NCBI GenBank assembly: GCA_965249175.1
Contig: OZ252227.1
Location: 2,108,001-2,172,000, forward strand
DNA: 64,000 bases
Direction of reading: 5' to 3'
From: CAZYFH01 sp965249175
Lineage (GTDB): Bacteria; Acidobacteriota; Vicinamibacteria; Vicinamibacterales; UBA8438
Under the pieces are notes generated by a model that saw only the letters and a program-made list of their open reading frames with translations, ran no database searches and was not told the origin of the DNA. Below, piece after piece: positions 17,908 to 29,998 of the stretch. Each line of letters starts with the position of its first letter. The first letter of the stretch is position 1. The translations under genes and the position numbers were made by a program.

Positions 17908-19908
17908 ATGGCCCAGACACGCGATACGACCGTCGCCCGTTCCCGACAGCGCCGTCGGCGGCTCGTCGGGATCTGTGTGACGGCGGTCATCGCGTCGGCG
18001 TTGGTCTCGGCGCAGACGTCCCAAGAACAGCCCACCTTCCGGAGCGGCGTCGAGATCATCGAGATCGACGTCAGCGTCATTGATGGCCGGGGACGCCAGA
18101 TCGCCGACCTGACGCCAGACGAGTTCACGGTCACGGTCGACGGAGAGCCTCGCCGCGTCGAGCAAGCGCAGTTCGTCTCGCTGCGACCACCCGACCGCGA
18201 CGAGTCGCCACGGGAGCCCGAGTCTCCGGACGTCTTCTACACGGCGAACAGTCCCGACACGCCCGGTCGGCTGATCGTGATCGCCGTCGACGAGGAAAGC
18301 ATCCCGTTCGGGGAAGGCCGACGTGTGATGCAGGCCGCCGGCGACTTCCTTGACACGCTGAGTCCCAGCGATCGGGTTGCCCTCATGGCTGTGCCGACCG
18401 GCCGGTATGTCGACTTCACATCGGACCACGAGTTCGTGCGCGAGACGATTGATGGGATGGCGGGTCTCGGCGCCCGCGTGCGGCGGGACCTCAACATCGG
18501 CCTCTTCGAGGCGTTCCGGATCGCCGAGTACAACGATGGGGACGTGCTGTCGGAGGTGATCGCGCGCGTCTGCGACGGAAGCCCCGGATGCGCGCTCCGG
18601 GTGGACTCCGAGAGCCGATCGATCGTGCAGGAGGTGAAATACAACGTCCGCAACTCGCGTCGTGCCCTGGAGTCCATCCTCGCCGCGTTACGCGAGGTGG
18701 AGGGGCGCAAGACAGTCGTGTGGATCTCGGGTGGGTTCGTCGTCGACAGCAACGCGGGGTCACTGCGCGAGGTCGAGGAGTTGGCCGCGGCCTCGCGCAC
18801 GACGGTGTATGTGATCCTGGTCGATGATCCGATGAGCGACGTGACCGAGGCGGAAGCGCAGCCCACGGCCCGGGCGGATCGCCTGATGAAGACGCAGGGG
18901 CTCCAGGCCATCGCGGCGTTTACGCGCGGCGAGCTCTTTCGCGCCAATTACAACCCCACCGCGGTGTTCGACAGGCTTGCGGAGGAGCTGTCGGGCTATT
19001 ACCTGCTTGGCGTGGAAGCGCGTCCGACGGACCGAGACGAGGACCGGCGCGACATCGAGGTCACGGTGAGCCGTAGGGGCGCTCGCGTGCGGGCGCGGCG
19101 CGAGGTGCACTTCACCCCGGAGCCGGACGACGCCGGCAGCCCGGCCGAGCGGATGACGCGAGTCCTGCAGTCCCCAGTCTTCGCGACGGAGCTTCCGCTG
19201 CGCGTCGCGACCTACGCCTACCCGGACGGCGGGCGCGTGCGGGTCATGGTGGCCACGGAAGTTGAGGCCGAGGTGGATGCCTCGCCGGATCTGACCCTCG
19301 GCTTCGTTCTGCGCGACCCGGAGGGCACGGTGCTGGCGAGCGGCACACAGCAGGTCACCGCCACGCCGGTCGAGACAGCGAGCGGCCGCGTCCTCGAGTA
19401 CTCCCGGTCGATGCTCGTCGATGTGGGCACCTATTCGCTGAAGGTCGCCGTGCTGGATGCCGCCGGCCGGCGCGGCAGCGTTGACCATCGGGTCGAGGCC
19501 CAGCGGCACGCAGACGGGCCGCTGCGTGTCGGCGACCTCATGGTGTCGGAGCGGTTGGCGGCGCCCGGGGTCTACTACCCGCAGGTCGAAGCGCGCGTGG
19601 CGGGTGGCTGGCTCACGGCCTACACGGAGCTGGAGGCCGCCGACGGGTTTGACTTCGACCAGACGCGCGTCGTCGTCGAGGTGGCCGAAGACCGAGCGGG
19701 CCCCACGCGCGCGTCCGGTGTTGCGGTGTTCAGTGGTGAGACCCAAGGGCCGCGGCGCGTCGTGTTGGCCGAGGTGCGGATCGACCATCTTCCGCCAGGC
19801 CGATACGTGGCGCGCGCGCGCGTGATGGACGGCGACGCCGAGGTGACGCGGCTCTATCGTCCGTTCCGGATCACGGTGTCCCGAGGAGGAGGGTCAGGTG
19901 CGAAATAG
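17908..19908 (+). CDS. Secreted VWFA-related domain protein, acidobacterial type
   Basis: 666 residues. A signal peptide (RRRRLVGICVTAVIASALVS) is followed by the TonB-box-like leader of this family (FRSGVEIIEIDVSVIDGRG, then LTPDEFTVTVDGEPR). A von Willebrand A domain (about 105-370) begins at LIVIAVDEESIPFGEG, where the MIDAS DxSxS is degenerate, and includes ELSGYYLLGVE near its end. A C-terminal beta-rich region follows. Such genes are abundant in Acidobacteriota. I chose the ATG at 17908 because it directly precedes the signal peptide. It overlaps the next gene by 11 bp. Confidence 0.82.
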   Translation: MAQTRDTTVARSRQRRRRLVGICVTAVIASALVSAQTSQEQPTFRSGVEIIEIDVSVIDGRGRQIADLTPDEFTVTVDGEPRRVEQAQFVSLRPPDRDESPREPESPDVFYTANSPDTPGRLIVIAVDEESIPFGEGRRVMQAAGDFLDTLSPSDRVALMAVPTGRYVDFTSDHEFVRETIDGMAGLGARVRRDLNIGLFEAFRIAEYNDGDVLSEVIARVCDGSPGCALRVDSESRSIVQEVKYNVRNSRRALESILAALREVEGRKTVVWISGGFVVDSNAGSLREVEELAAASRTTVYVILVDDPMSDVTEAEAQPTARADRLMKTQGLQAIAAFTRGELFRANYNPTAVFDRLAEELSGYYLLGVEARPTDRDEDRRDIEVTVSRRGARVRARREVHFTPEPDDAGSPAERMTRVLQSPVFATELPLRVATYAYPDGGRVRVMVATEVEAEVDASPDLTLGFVLRDPEGTVLASGTQQVTATPVETASGRVLEYSRSMLVDVGTYSLKVAVLDAAGRRGSVDHRVEAQRHADGPLRVGDLMVSERLAAPGVYYPQVEARVAGGWLTAYTELEAADGFDFDQTRVVVEVAEDRAGPTRASGVAVFSGETQGPRRVVLAEVRIDHLPPGRYVARARVMDGDAEVTRLYRPFRITVSRGGGSGAK

Positions 19909-20500
19909 ATGGCTTACCGCCGTGTCGATCGCGCTCGTGGCTGTCGCGCTGGTGCCGATGGTCGCGGTCGCGCAATCGGCGAATACGAGCGAGCCGCTTC
20001 GGACCGCGTGGGGCGCGCCCGACCTCGAAGGCATGTGGGACTTCCGCACTTTGACGCCGTTGCAGCGGCCAGACGACCTGGCGGACAAGGCGTTCCTGTT
20101 CACCGAGATGATCCACGAAGCGCGCGTCGTTCCGCTCGATGGTCGTCCGCTCCTTCCGGAAGACATGCACCAGTGGCTCGGCGACTCGCGGGGCCACTGG
20201 GAGGGTGACACGCTGGTCGTCGATACCCGGAACTTCACCGACAAGTCCAGCTTCAGCGGAGGCTTGATCGGGCGTGGAGCGTCGGGCGAGACATACCACC
20301 TGGTCGAGCGGTTCACGCGTGTCGATGCGGAGACGCTCCTCTACGAGTTCACGGTCGAGGACCCGACGTGGTGGACGCGGCCGTGGACGGCGGCGATCCC
20401 GATGAAGACGACCGAAGGGCCGATCTTCGAGTACGCGTGCAACGAGGGGAATTACGGCATGACGAATCTCCTCACGGGCGCGCGGGCCCAGGAGCGATAG
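19898..20500 (+). CDS. Exported hypothetical protein, probably internally shortened
   Basis: 200 residues with a signal peptide (MRNRWLTAVSIALVAVALVP). Conserved blocks GAPDLEGMWDFRTLTPLQRP, LGDSRGHWEGDTLVVDTRNF and LLYEFTVEDPTWWTRPWT belong to a secreted family common in Acidobacteriota, whose function is not known. From memory of that family, the region between DKAFL and TEMIHEARVVPLDGRP is usually about 100 residues longer, so an in-frame internal deletion is suspected. The GTG start at 19898 follows GAGGAGGA and overlaps the VWA gene. Confidence 0.65.
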   Translation: MRNRWLTAVSIALVAVALVPMVAVAQSANTSEPLRTAWGAPDLEGMWDFRTLTPLQRPDDLADKAFLFTEMIHEARVVPLDGRPLLPEDMHQWLGDSRGHWEGDTLVVDTRNFTDKSSFSGGLIGRGASGETYHLVERFTRVDAETLLYEFTVEDPTWWTRPWTAAIPMKTTEGPIFEYACNEGNYGMTNLLTGARAQER

Positions 20501-20532
20501 GCGGCGCACCGCGCGGCCGCCACATCACATCG

Positions 20533-22774
20533 ATGGCTCTGGCTCCCGGTTCGCCGATCGGTCCGTACGTGATCGCGGCCGAGCTCGGCCGCGGCGGGAT
20601 GGGCGTCGTCTTCCGAGCCCAGGATCCCCGCCTCGACCGGCACGTGGCGATCAAGGTCCTGCCCCCGGATCTCACGCGCGACGCCACGGCGAAGCAGCGC
20701 TTCCTCCAGGAGGCGAAGGCCGCCTCGGCGTTGGACCACCCCCACATCTGCACGATCCACGAGATCAACGAGACGGGCGACGGCGAGCTCTACCTAGTGA
20801 TGGCGTACTACGAGGGGGAGACACTCAAGGAGCGGATCGCGCAGGGGGCGGTGGCGCTGGCCGCCGCCGTCGACATCGCCACGCAGGTGGGCCGGGGGCT
20901 GAGCAAGGCGCATGCGGCCGGAATCGTCCATCGCGACATCAAGCCCGCGAACCTGATGGTGACGGGGGACGGGACGGTCAAGATCCTCGATTTCGGGTTG
21001 GCCAAACTTGCTGGATCGGAGGGGGTGACGCAGACCGGGACAACGGTCGGCACCGTGGCCTACATGTCACCGGAGCAGGCGCGCGGAGAGGAAGTGGCTC
21101 ACCGTACCGACATCTGGTCGCTGGGGGTGGTGCTTTACGAAATGCTGAAGGGGCAGCAGCCGTTTCAGGGGGACAACCTGTTGGCGATCTCGAAGGCGAT
21201 CCTGGAGCGCCCGACGCCGACGTTGAGCGGGGCGGCGGCGGCGCTGAACGGCGTCGTGGGCCGGGCCCTGAGCAAGAGCGAGTCCGGACGGTATCAGGCG
21301 GTTTCCGAGCTAGTAGACGAGCTGGGGACCGTGAGGGAAACGACAGTGCCCGCGAGCAATCAGCCAGAGGCGCCCTCTATCGCTGTGCTGCCGTTCGACA
21401 ACATGAGCGCCGACCCGGAGCAGGAGTATTTCTGCGACGGCATGGCCGAAGAGATCATCAACGCGCTCACGAAGCTTGACGGTCTTCGAGTCGTAGCGCG
21501 AACGTCTGCCTTTCAGTTCAAGGGACTGGCCGTTGATCTTCGTGACGTTGGCAACAAGCTCGCTGTGGCGACGGTGCTCGAAGGAAGCGTTCGCAAGGCG
21601 GGCAACCGGCTGCGGGTGACCGCGCAGTTGATCAACGTGAGTGACGGATACCACCTTTGGTCGGAGCGTATGACCGCGACATGGACGACGTGTTTGCGGT
21701 GCAGGACGAATAACGTACGCCGTCATAGAAGGACTACGGGTCAAGCTGCTGGGTGACAGGCCCCCATCCTTGGTCGCCATCCGCACGGACAACCTGGAAG
21801 CCTACAACCTATGGTTGAAGGGTCGACACTGTGCCAGGCAGTTGACAGCGACGGCGCTTGAGACAGGCCTCGACTATTTCGCCCGAGCTCTCGAAGCAGA
21901 GCCGCGATATGCCAAAGCCCACGCGGGCATCGGTGAAGTGCACGCGATGCGCGCCAACTTTGGCTTCGCAGCGCCGCGGCAGGTCATGCCACTGGCGAAA
22001 GAAGCCGCGCGGCGGGCGCTGGCGATTGACGACCGCCTGGCAGACGCGCATGTCACGCTGGCGCGGGTCCTTGACCTGTACGAGTGGAAACGCTCTGAAG
22101 CGAAGCTGGAGTATCAGCGCGCCTTGGACCTCAACCCTGGCGACGCGCAGGCCAGAAGCTACTATGCCGACCTCTTGGCGCGCATGGGTCAGGCTGAGGA
22201 GTCGATCGCGGAAGCAGGGCGCGCGGTCGAGGCCGATCCGCTCGGCTCGCATCCGCGGATGTACCTTCCCACGGCGCTGTATATGGCCAGGCGCTTCGAA
22301 ACAGCAGTCACTGAGGCCCCCACCGCCCTCCGGCTGCTGCCTTCCTTCTACTCGTTGTACTGGCCCCTCGGTTGGGCGTTGGGTGCTCAGGGCCGATACG
22401 AAGAGGCGGTCGGCGCCTTCAGGCGCGCCACGATGCTGGCCCCTGATGAGTCGTTGGCGAAAGCGTACCTCGCGTGGGCGTTGGCGCTCGATGGTAGCCG
22501 GCGAGAAGCCCTGGGTATTCTCGAGTCTTTGGAAGAGCGTCGGGGCCAGACACATGTCTCCGCTAGTTTCATCGGGATGGCGTGGGTTGGGATGGACGAG
22601 TGTGACCTAGCAATGGACTGGCTGGAGAGAGCCGTCGAGGAACGCGATCCTCCGATGACCTACGCAAACACGTGGCCCGCGTTCGATTCCCTCCGCGCAG
22701 CCCCCCGCTTCCAGGCCCTTCTCCGTCGCATGAATTTCCCGAGCGCCGGCGAAACCGGTCAACGCTCGCGCTGA
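20533..22774 (+). pseudogene. Ser/Thr protein kinase-TPR protein with two frameshifts (kinase 2)
   Basis: The kinase domain (20533-21330) is complete: GRGGMGVVFRAQ, VAIKVL, HRDIKPANL, DFGLAK, YMSPEQARG. A SIAVLPFDNMSADPEQEYFC region (FlgO/TolB-N-like) and a TPR part follow, ending RRMNFPSAGETGQRSR at 22774. The frame breaks twice in 42 bp: one base is missing just before 21669 (YDRDMDDVFAVQDE then reads in the second frame) and one near 21710 (ITYAVIEGLRVKLLG in the third). Restoring two bases gives an uninterrupted protein of about 748 residues. True mutations or sequencing errors are both possible. Confidence 0.85.
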
Positions 22775-22791
22775 GGCCATTCCGTGCCGGG

Positions 22792-23433
22792 TCAGGGCCG
22801 GCTGGAGCGCTGACGACGATCCGAGACCGTCATAAGGTCACCACACTGTCGTTCGTTGAGGTCCATCCCGACACGCCGGTCGCGGTCGTTTCCGCTGAGG
22901 TGTGGTGCTAGCCCGTCCGATCGTGGCCGCCACAGCACATCGATCGCCCACGCGAGGTCGAGACGCTCGCCGTGCCAGTGAGGGGTTGCGGTGTGTGCGT
23001 CGATTGCGATCTGCGCAGCGTCAAGACGCGCGCTCGTCGGCCCCAGGGCAGACCCGGTCCAGCGCGGTGCCGGCGGCGCGGGCAGGAGGGGACGCCCGTC
23101 CGGCCAGGCGAAGTGAGCCTCACCGTCGGCGCCGAGTCTGACTGCGAATCCCTCCTCGTGGACCGACCGGTGATGGCGGCGACAGAGCAGTAGCAGATTG
23201 TCGAGTCTGGTGGCGCCACCTTCCGCCCAGTGGCGGACGTGGTGGGCGTCGCAGTGGCGGGCACTACACCCGGGGAAGCGGCATCGGCGGTCTCGGGCGG
23301 TGAGCGCACGGCGAATGGCCGGTGGAACGGCGCGCGTTTTTCGGCCGACGTCGAGTACCTGGCCGTCTCGGCCGTGCCGCATGACCACGACCGACGCGTC
23401 GCACGCCACCCGTCGCGACGTTCCCGCGGGAAT
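22792..23433 (-). pseudogene. DUF222-HNH endonuclease gene, 3' part (split by intron)
   Basis: Codes for the C-terminal 213 residues of a DUF222/13E12-type HNH protein: RALTARDRRCRFPGC, DAHHVRHWAEGG and LLCRRHHRSVHEEG, with the zinc-ligating cysteine and catalytic histidines in place. The 5' part lies at 25444-26352 on the same strand. A group II intron on the opposite strand separates them. Joining 25444 to 23433 gives LEDGPYGRIPAGTSRRVACD, which reads naturally for this family and makes a 516-residue protein. Confidence 0.82.
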
Positions 23434-24012
23434 TGCGCCAGGTAAAGCCTGGAGAGAGGGGAAGCCATGTAGCTCTTACGACATGACGGAAACTTTCTAG
23501 AGGAACCCAGCAGGTGGAAATCCTGTCCCGGCAAAGGGTAGGCACCAGCCGGAACCGAGTGTTGCGTGGTCCGGGGGCGACCCCGGCTGCGAAGCGTACA
23601 CAGGGCGTGTGCAGGCCGCGTGATTGAGCCTCGAAAGGAAACTGATTGCGGAGCCGACGCCGTTTTCTGAGCGGAAGGCAGCATCGTACGGCCCGCCGTG
23701 GCCAGGGTCGTGGGGTCCGCCGGGGTCGAAGAGCGGGGCATGTACACAGGGGGGTTCCCCAGGAACCTGGGAGGTCTCGTGCTCTCCATCCTGGAGAAGC
23801 GGTCGACGGGCGCCGCTGAAGAAATGGTCCGGGCCCTGGACGCGTGACGCCCATGCGGGCAGGGAGCGAAGGAAGAGGCGTCAGGATGGCACCGCCGAGC
23901 GAAGGCAACGAAGCGACGCGGGGAGGCGAGACGTCGGAGCCTCTGCATAGTACCGGTGAAGTGGGGGAACCCACCCCAGGGGACCCCATGGAGGGAAGGC
24001 GGAGGTCGGACT

Positions 24013-25368
24013 ATGGAACTTCCGGAGGGACAGATGCCACGGACATCGAGCCGTGAAACCATCTCAACGAAACAAGGGAAGATAGCGACCCTGGCGAGGC
24101 AGACGCCAAAGCAGGTGCTCACGACGCTGGCCCACCTCATCGACGTGGGCTGGCTCCGGGAGGCGTATCGTCGCACGCGCAAGCGTGGCGCGGCGGGGGT
24201 GGACGGGGTGACGGCGGCGCAGTATGAGACCGCGTTGGAGGCGAATCTGACCAGCTTGCTGGCCCGGTTCAAGTCCGGCCGGTATCAGGCGCCGGCCGTG
24301 CGTCGGGTACACATCCCCAAAGCGGGTGCGGGCAATCAGACACGCCCTATTGGCATTCCGACGCTGGAGGACAAAGTCCTGCAGCGCGCGGTGGTCATGG
24401 CGTTGGACCCGATCTATGAACAGGACTTTCTGCCCTGCTCGTACGGGTTCCGGCCGGGGCGTCGTGCGCACCACGCGCTCGAGGCGGCGTGGCGAGGGCT
24501 CATGGACATCGGGGGAGGGTGGGTGGTCGACCTTGACATCCAGCACTTCTTCGACAGCGTCGACCATGCGCAGCTGCGGCAGGTGCTGGACCAACGGGTG
24601 CGTGACGGCGTGCTGCGGCGCGCCATCGGGAAGTGGCTACGAGCCGGCGTCATGGAAGAGGGCCAGGTCTGGTATCCGGACCAGGGCACTCCCCAGGGCG
24701 GCGTGGTCAGCCCGCTGCTTTCGAACGTCTTCCTCCACGAAGTCCTGGACACCTGGTTTGACCAGTGTGTCTGCCCGCGCCTGCGGGGGCGTGCCTTCTT
24801 GGTGCGCTACGCCGACGATGCGGTGCTGGGCTTCGAATACGAGGACGACGCGCGGCGGGTACTGGCCGTGCTCCCGAAACGTTTCGGGAAGTACGGTCTG
24901 ACCCTCCACCCGGAGAAGACGCGACTGGTGGACTTCCACCGGCCGCGGCGGGGGGCCCACCCGGACCCGGGCCAGGCCTTCGACCTCCTGGGCTTTACCC
25001 ACTTCTGGGGGCGGTCCCGGACGGGCCGCTGGGTGGTGCGGCGCACGACGGCCTCCGGTCGTCTCAGTCGGGCGCTGCAGCGCATTGGTCGGTGGTGCCG
25101 AGTCCACCGGCATCAACGCGTGGCGGACCAACAGGCGGGGCTGAATCAGCAACTGCGCGGTCACTACCAGTATTACGGCGTGACCGGCAATGCGCGCGCG
25201 TTAGCCAACTTCCACCGGCAGGTTGAACGCCGGTGGCGGACCTGGCTGAGTCGGCGCTCGCGAACAGCCCACCTGACCTGGGAGGCGTTTCGGCGTCTTC
25301 TGCGCCACTATCCGCTCACCCCACCGCGTGTCGTACACAGCATCTACCGTCGCGCAGCGAACCCGTAG
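24013..25368 (+). CDS. ltrA: Group II intron reverse transcriptase/maturase
   Basis: 451 residues. Reverse transcriptase motifs are intact: GAAGVDGVT, RPIGIPTLEDKVLQRAV, SYGFRPGRRAHHAL, GTPQGGVVSPLLSN and the catalytic YADD in VRYADDAVLGF. The maturase (X) region follows (QLRGHYQYYGV, WEAFRRLLRHYPL). No C-terminal HNH endonuclease domain is present, so mobility probably uses nicked or single-stranded DNA at forks. The ATG at 24013 follows GGAGG; the frame opens earlier. The stop lies 6 bp before domain V. Confidence 0.93.
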   Translation: MELPEGQMPRTSSRETISTKQGKIATLARQTPKQVLTTLAHLIDVGWLREAYRRTRKRGAAGVDGVTAAQYETALEANLTSLLARFKSGRYQAPAVRRVHIPKAGAGNQTRPIGIPTLEDKVLQRAVVMALDPIYEQDFLPCSYGFRPGRRAHHALEAAWRGLMDIGGGWVVDLDIQHFFDSVDHAQLRQVLDQRVRDGVLRRAIGKWLRAGVMEEGQVWYPDQGTPQGGVVSPLLSNVFLHEVLDTWFDQCVCPRLRGRAFLVRYADDAVLGFEYEDDARRVLAVLPKRFGKYGLTLHPEKTRLVDFHRPRRGAHPDPGQAFDLLGFTHFWGRSRTGRWVVRRTTASGRLSRALQRIGRWCRVHRHQRVADQQAGLNQQLRGHYQYYGVTGNARALANFHRQVERRWRTWLSRRSRTAHLTWEAFRRLLRHYPLTPPRVVHSIYRRAANP

Positions 25369-25374
25369 ACCGAG

Positions 25375-25408
25375 GAGCCGGATGCCTGAATTGGGCACGT
25401 CCGGATCT
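25375..25408 (+). ncRNA. Group II intron domain V
   Basis: A 34-nt segment starting GAGCCGGATG and ending CCGGATCT. The ends pair (GAGCCGGA with TCCGGATC-type pairing), it has the AGC catalytic triad and a two-base bulge near CACG, and its length is exactly that of domain V. This is the active-site helix of the ribozyme. Confidence 0.85.
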
Positions 25409-25443
25409 GTGGGAGCCCCGGGAGGGTAACTTCCCGGGGCCAC

Positions 25444-26352
25444 CCGGCCGTACGGGCCGTCCTCCAGTGCTGACTGGCCCGGCGCGTCGTCATGACCCAG
25501 GACACCGTCGTCGATATGGACGACGACCTGGTACCGATCGCCGGCGGTCCCACGGTCGAGGTCTGCCGTCAGGGCTGTTTCGGCCACCAGCGCGAGCGCG
25601 TCGGCCCGCCGCTGGCCGGTTGTGACCTCTCCCGCGTCCGGACCAACGTTGGCCGCCTCCTGATGCAGTCGCTCGTTTCCCGCCTCGAGGGCGCGCATCA
25701 CGACCGCCCCCACCTCGGGTGAAAGCCGGCCGCGAATGATCACCATCCCGTCGTCGTCGATCCAGGTCCGCAACTCCCGCGTCTCGTGCCGGCGCTGCGC
25801 GTCCTTGGCCTCGGCGGCCCGGTCGACCCGTCGCCACGCCCGGACCAGGCGTTCAACATGCGACGCAGTGCCGCAGCGGGCGAAGTCCAGGAGTCGACGC
25901 TCGTTCGAGGGCGTCGCCACACGGGTCAGCGCTCGCACCTTCGAATACGAGAGCTGACCGCACTGCATGGCTTCGCTCAGCAGCGGTAGCTGCGTAAGTG
26001 CCCGGGCGACGCGTAATTTCTCGCGGGCCGCGCCGAGGGCCAAGCCGGTTCGCCAGTTCAGCCAATGGGCACACGACAGGAACCCGGTGTTCCAGCCAGT
26101 GCGGTCGTCGAACTCGTGAATCATGACCAGCAGCTCGTAGGTGGCCGCCTGGATGCGCGCCGAGAGCTCCGCGATCGCCTCCCCGAGTTGCTCCGCGCGG
26201 GCCTGCGCCGGGCTCACCCGGGGCTGGTCGCGCCAAGGTGCTCGGGGAGGCGGCGGCGCGCCCTCGATGAAGCGCAAGGCATCGAAGGGCGGCGGCGACT
26301 CGGCATGGGATGGCGGGTGAGCGGTGCTTTGCGTAGCGTCTGGGGCACCCAT
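25444..26352 (-). pseudogene. DUF222-HNH endonuclease gene, 5' part (split by intron)
   Basis: Encodes the N-terminal 303 residues, the DUF222 region: AEQLGEAIAELSARIQAATY, CAHWLNWRTGLALGAAREKL, then SYSKVRALTRVA and the turn to YQVVVHIDDGVLG before the break after LEDGPYGR. In the present sequence the frame reads on into the intron until 25201, giving a product without HNH motifs. Genes of this family are often multicopy and associated with mobile DNA; their exact role is unclear. Confidence 0.8.
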
Positions 26353-26633
26353 ACATCATCATAACCCCATGTTTTACAACTGCTTGAGGGCGTCGAGAAG
26401 AGCCGAGCAGGGTCCTCACGACCTTCGACGCCGGGACCGTCGCTGCGGCAGCAGCAGGCGCGCTCCCTGGCCCTCCCGGTGGTCATCCACAGAGCGACCT
26501 TGACCCAGAACCCACCTGCGTCTGGAAAGCTGTCAAGCAAAAAGTGAAGAATAATCGAACTTCTTTCGACACCTTCGCCAGCGTGACCCGCGCGCGGCAG
26601 ACCGTCACGCGGCCGCGTATGATCGCTCCGCCG

Positions 26634-28545
<1,912 letters not shown>

Positions 28546-28554
28546 GTGACCCAA
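28546..28554. repeat. Target-site duplication, left copy
   Basis: GTGACCCAA directly before the left end of the first IS256-family copy. The same nine bases follow its right end at 29990-29998. A 9-bp (8-9) duplication is normal for IS256. Confidence 0.95.
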
Positions 28555-29989
28555 GAGATATAACCAGAAGTTGTGGATCGGCAGTCTGAAGAAGGCGGCG
28601 TATCCTTTCGCGTGAGCAACGCGAAAACTCCGGCTGGCAGGCCGGTGAAAGGAGCCGCCACCCATGCTGAAGGTACTCGACAACGATGGAGCAGACAACG
28701 AAGTTCCGCCGGAAGAGCGCGGTGCGCAGACGGTGGACGAGCTGGCCCGGGAGGGAGCCCGGCGGATGTTGATGACGGCCCTGGCGGTGGAGGTCGGGCA
28801 GTACATCGAGGCCCACGGCGAGGAGCGGGACGCGCGGGGACGCCGGCTGGTCGTTCGGAATGGTCGGGCCCAGGCGCGGAAGGTGACGTGCGGGGCAGGT
28901 ACGCTCGAGGTGCATGCTCCTCGGGTGAACGACAAAAGGGTCAACGGCGCGGGCCAGCGGGAGCGGTTCACGAGTCGGATCTTGCCCCCCTACATGCGTC
29001 GCTCGCCCAAGGTGGCGGAGGTGCTGCCGATCCTCTATCTGCGCGGTCTGTCGACGGGCGATTTCCGCGAAGCGCTGCCGGTGCTATTGGGGGATGACGC
29101 GGCCGGCCTCAGCGCGACCAACATCGCGCGCCTCACGGCGGTGTGGGAAGAGGACTACCGGCGGTTCCGCCAGCGGGACCTGGCCGATCGTGACTACGTG
29201 TACGTGTGGGTCGACGGCATCCATTTCAACATCCGGCTCGAGGACGATCGGCTCTGTACGCTGGTGATCATCGGCGTACGGCCCGATGGGACCAAGAAGC
29301 TCGTGGCCCTGGAGGACGGCTACCGCGAGAGCACCGACAGCTGGGCGACGGTGCTGCGGGACCTCCAGCGGCGCGGCATGCGGGCCCCGGTGGGGGCGGT
29401 CGGCGACGGCGCCCTGGGTTTCTGGGCGGCCGTGCGCGACGTGTGGCCGGACACGCGAGAGCTCCGCGACTGGTGTCACAAGATGGGCAACGTGCTCGAC
29501 AAATTGCCAAAGCGATTACAGCCGAAAGCGAAGCGCGCGCTCCGCGAGATCATGTACGCCGAGACGCGGGCACACGCCGAGGAGGCCATGGACGTCTTCA
29601 TCGCCGAGTACGAGGCCAAGTACCCGAAGGCGGCGGCGTGCCTGGACGCAGACCGCGACCGCCTCCTCACGCACTTTGCCCTGCCAGCTGAGCATTGGCA
29701 GCACGTGCGCACGAGCAACGTCATCGAGTCGCCATTCGCCACGGTCCGACTCCGGCAGCGCGTGACCAAAGGCGCGGGCTCGCGCACCAAGGGCCTGTTG
29801 ATGGCCTACAAGCTGCTCGAGATGGCACAGCAGCGCTGGCGTCGGCTCAATGGCGCGCATCTGCTGCCACTCGTCCGCGCCGGCGTGACGTTCATTGACG
29901 GGGTACAGCAGGAGCGAAACAACGAGGGAGATCGGAAGGTGGCCGCCTGATCACGCTGATGACCGATCCACAACATTTGACAATATCTC
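28555..29989 (+). mobile_element. IS256-family insertion sequence, copy 1
   Basis: 1435 bp from GAGATATAACC to ATATCTC. The imperfect terminal repeats share GAGATAT at the tips and TTGTGGATCGG inside. One transposase gene fills it. It is flanked by the 9-bp duplication GTGACCCAA and sits in a kinase gene. The second copy at 30830-32264 is the same length, encodes the same protein and lies in opposite orientation. Confidence 0.95.
28664..29950 (+). CDS. IS256-family (Mutator-type) transposase
   Basis: 428 residues. The DDE core is visible: the first Asp in DRDYVYVWVDGIHFNI, the second in GAVGDGALGFWAAV, and the Glu in the region after TSNVIESPFATVRLRQR, with the DWCHKMGNVLDKLPK block typical of Mutator transposases. 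The N-terminal part (LAREGARRMLMTALAVEVGQ) is the usual helical DNA-binding region. It is identical in sequence to the protein at 30869-32155, which indicates recent movement. Confidence 0.96.
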   Translation: MLKVLDNDGADNEVPPEERGAQTVDELAREGARRMLMTALAVEVGQYIEAHGEERDARGRRLVVRNGRAQARKVTCGAGTLEVHAPRVNDKRVNGAGQRERFTSRILPPYMRRSPKVAEVLPILYLRGLSTGDFREALPVLLGDDAAGLSATNIARLTAVWEEDYRRFRQRDLADRDYVYVWVDGIHFNIRLEDDRLCTLVIIGVRPDGTKKLVALEDGYRESTDSWATVLRDLQRRGMRAPVGAVGDGALGFWAAVRDVWPDTRELRDWCHKMGNVLDKLPKRLQPKAKRALREIMYAETRAHAEEAMDVFIAEYEAKYPKAAACLDADRDRLLTHFALPAEHWQHVRTSNVIESPFATVRLRQRVTKGAGSRTKGLLMAYKLLEMAQQRWRRLNGAHLLPLVRAGVTFIDGVQQERNNEGDRKVAA

Positions 29990-29998
29990 GTGACCCAA
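29990..29998. repeat. Target-site duplication, right copy
   Basis: GTGACCCAA immediately after the right terminal repeat of IS256 copy 1, matching 28546-28554 exactly. Confidence 0.95.

Larger units (their letters stand above)
23434..25443 (+). mobile_element. Group II intron inserted antisense in the DUF222-HNH gene
   Basis: About 2.0 kb containing a maturase gene and, directly after it, a canonical domain V (25375-25408) and a domain VI-like hairpin (about 25410-25443) ending in AC. The 5' end is not certain: sequence near 23434 reads TGCGCCAGGTAAAGCC, related to but not identical with the GTGYG consensus. Boundaries are set by restoring the host frame. The intron lies on the plus strand while the host gene is on the minus strand, so it cannot splice from the host mRNA. 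A palindrome TTCCCGCGGGAA (23421-23432) sits at the 5' exon border. Confidence 0.8.
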
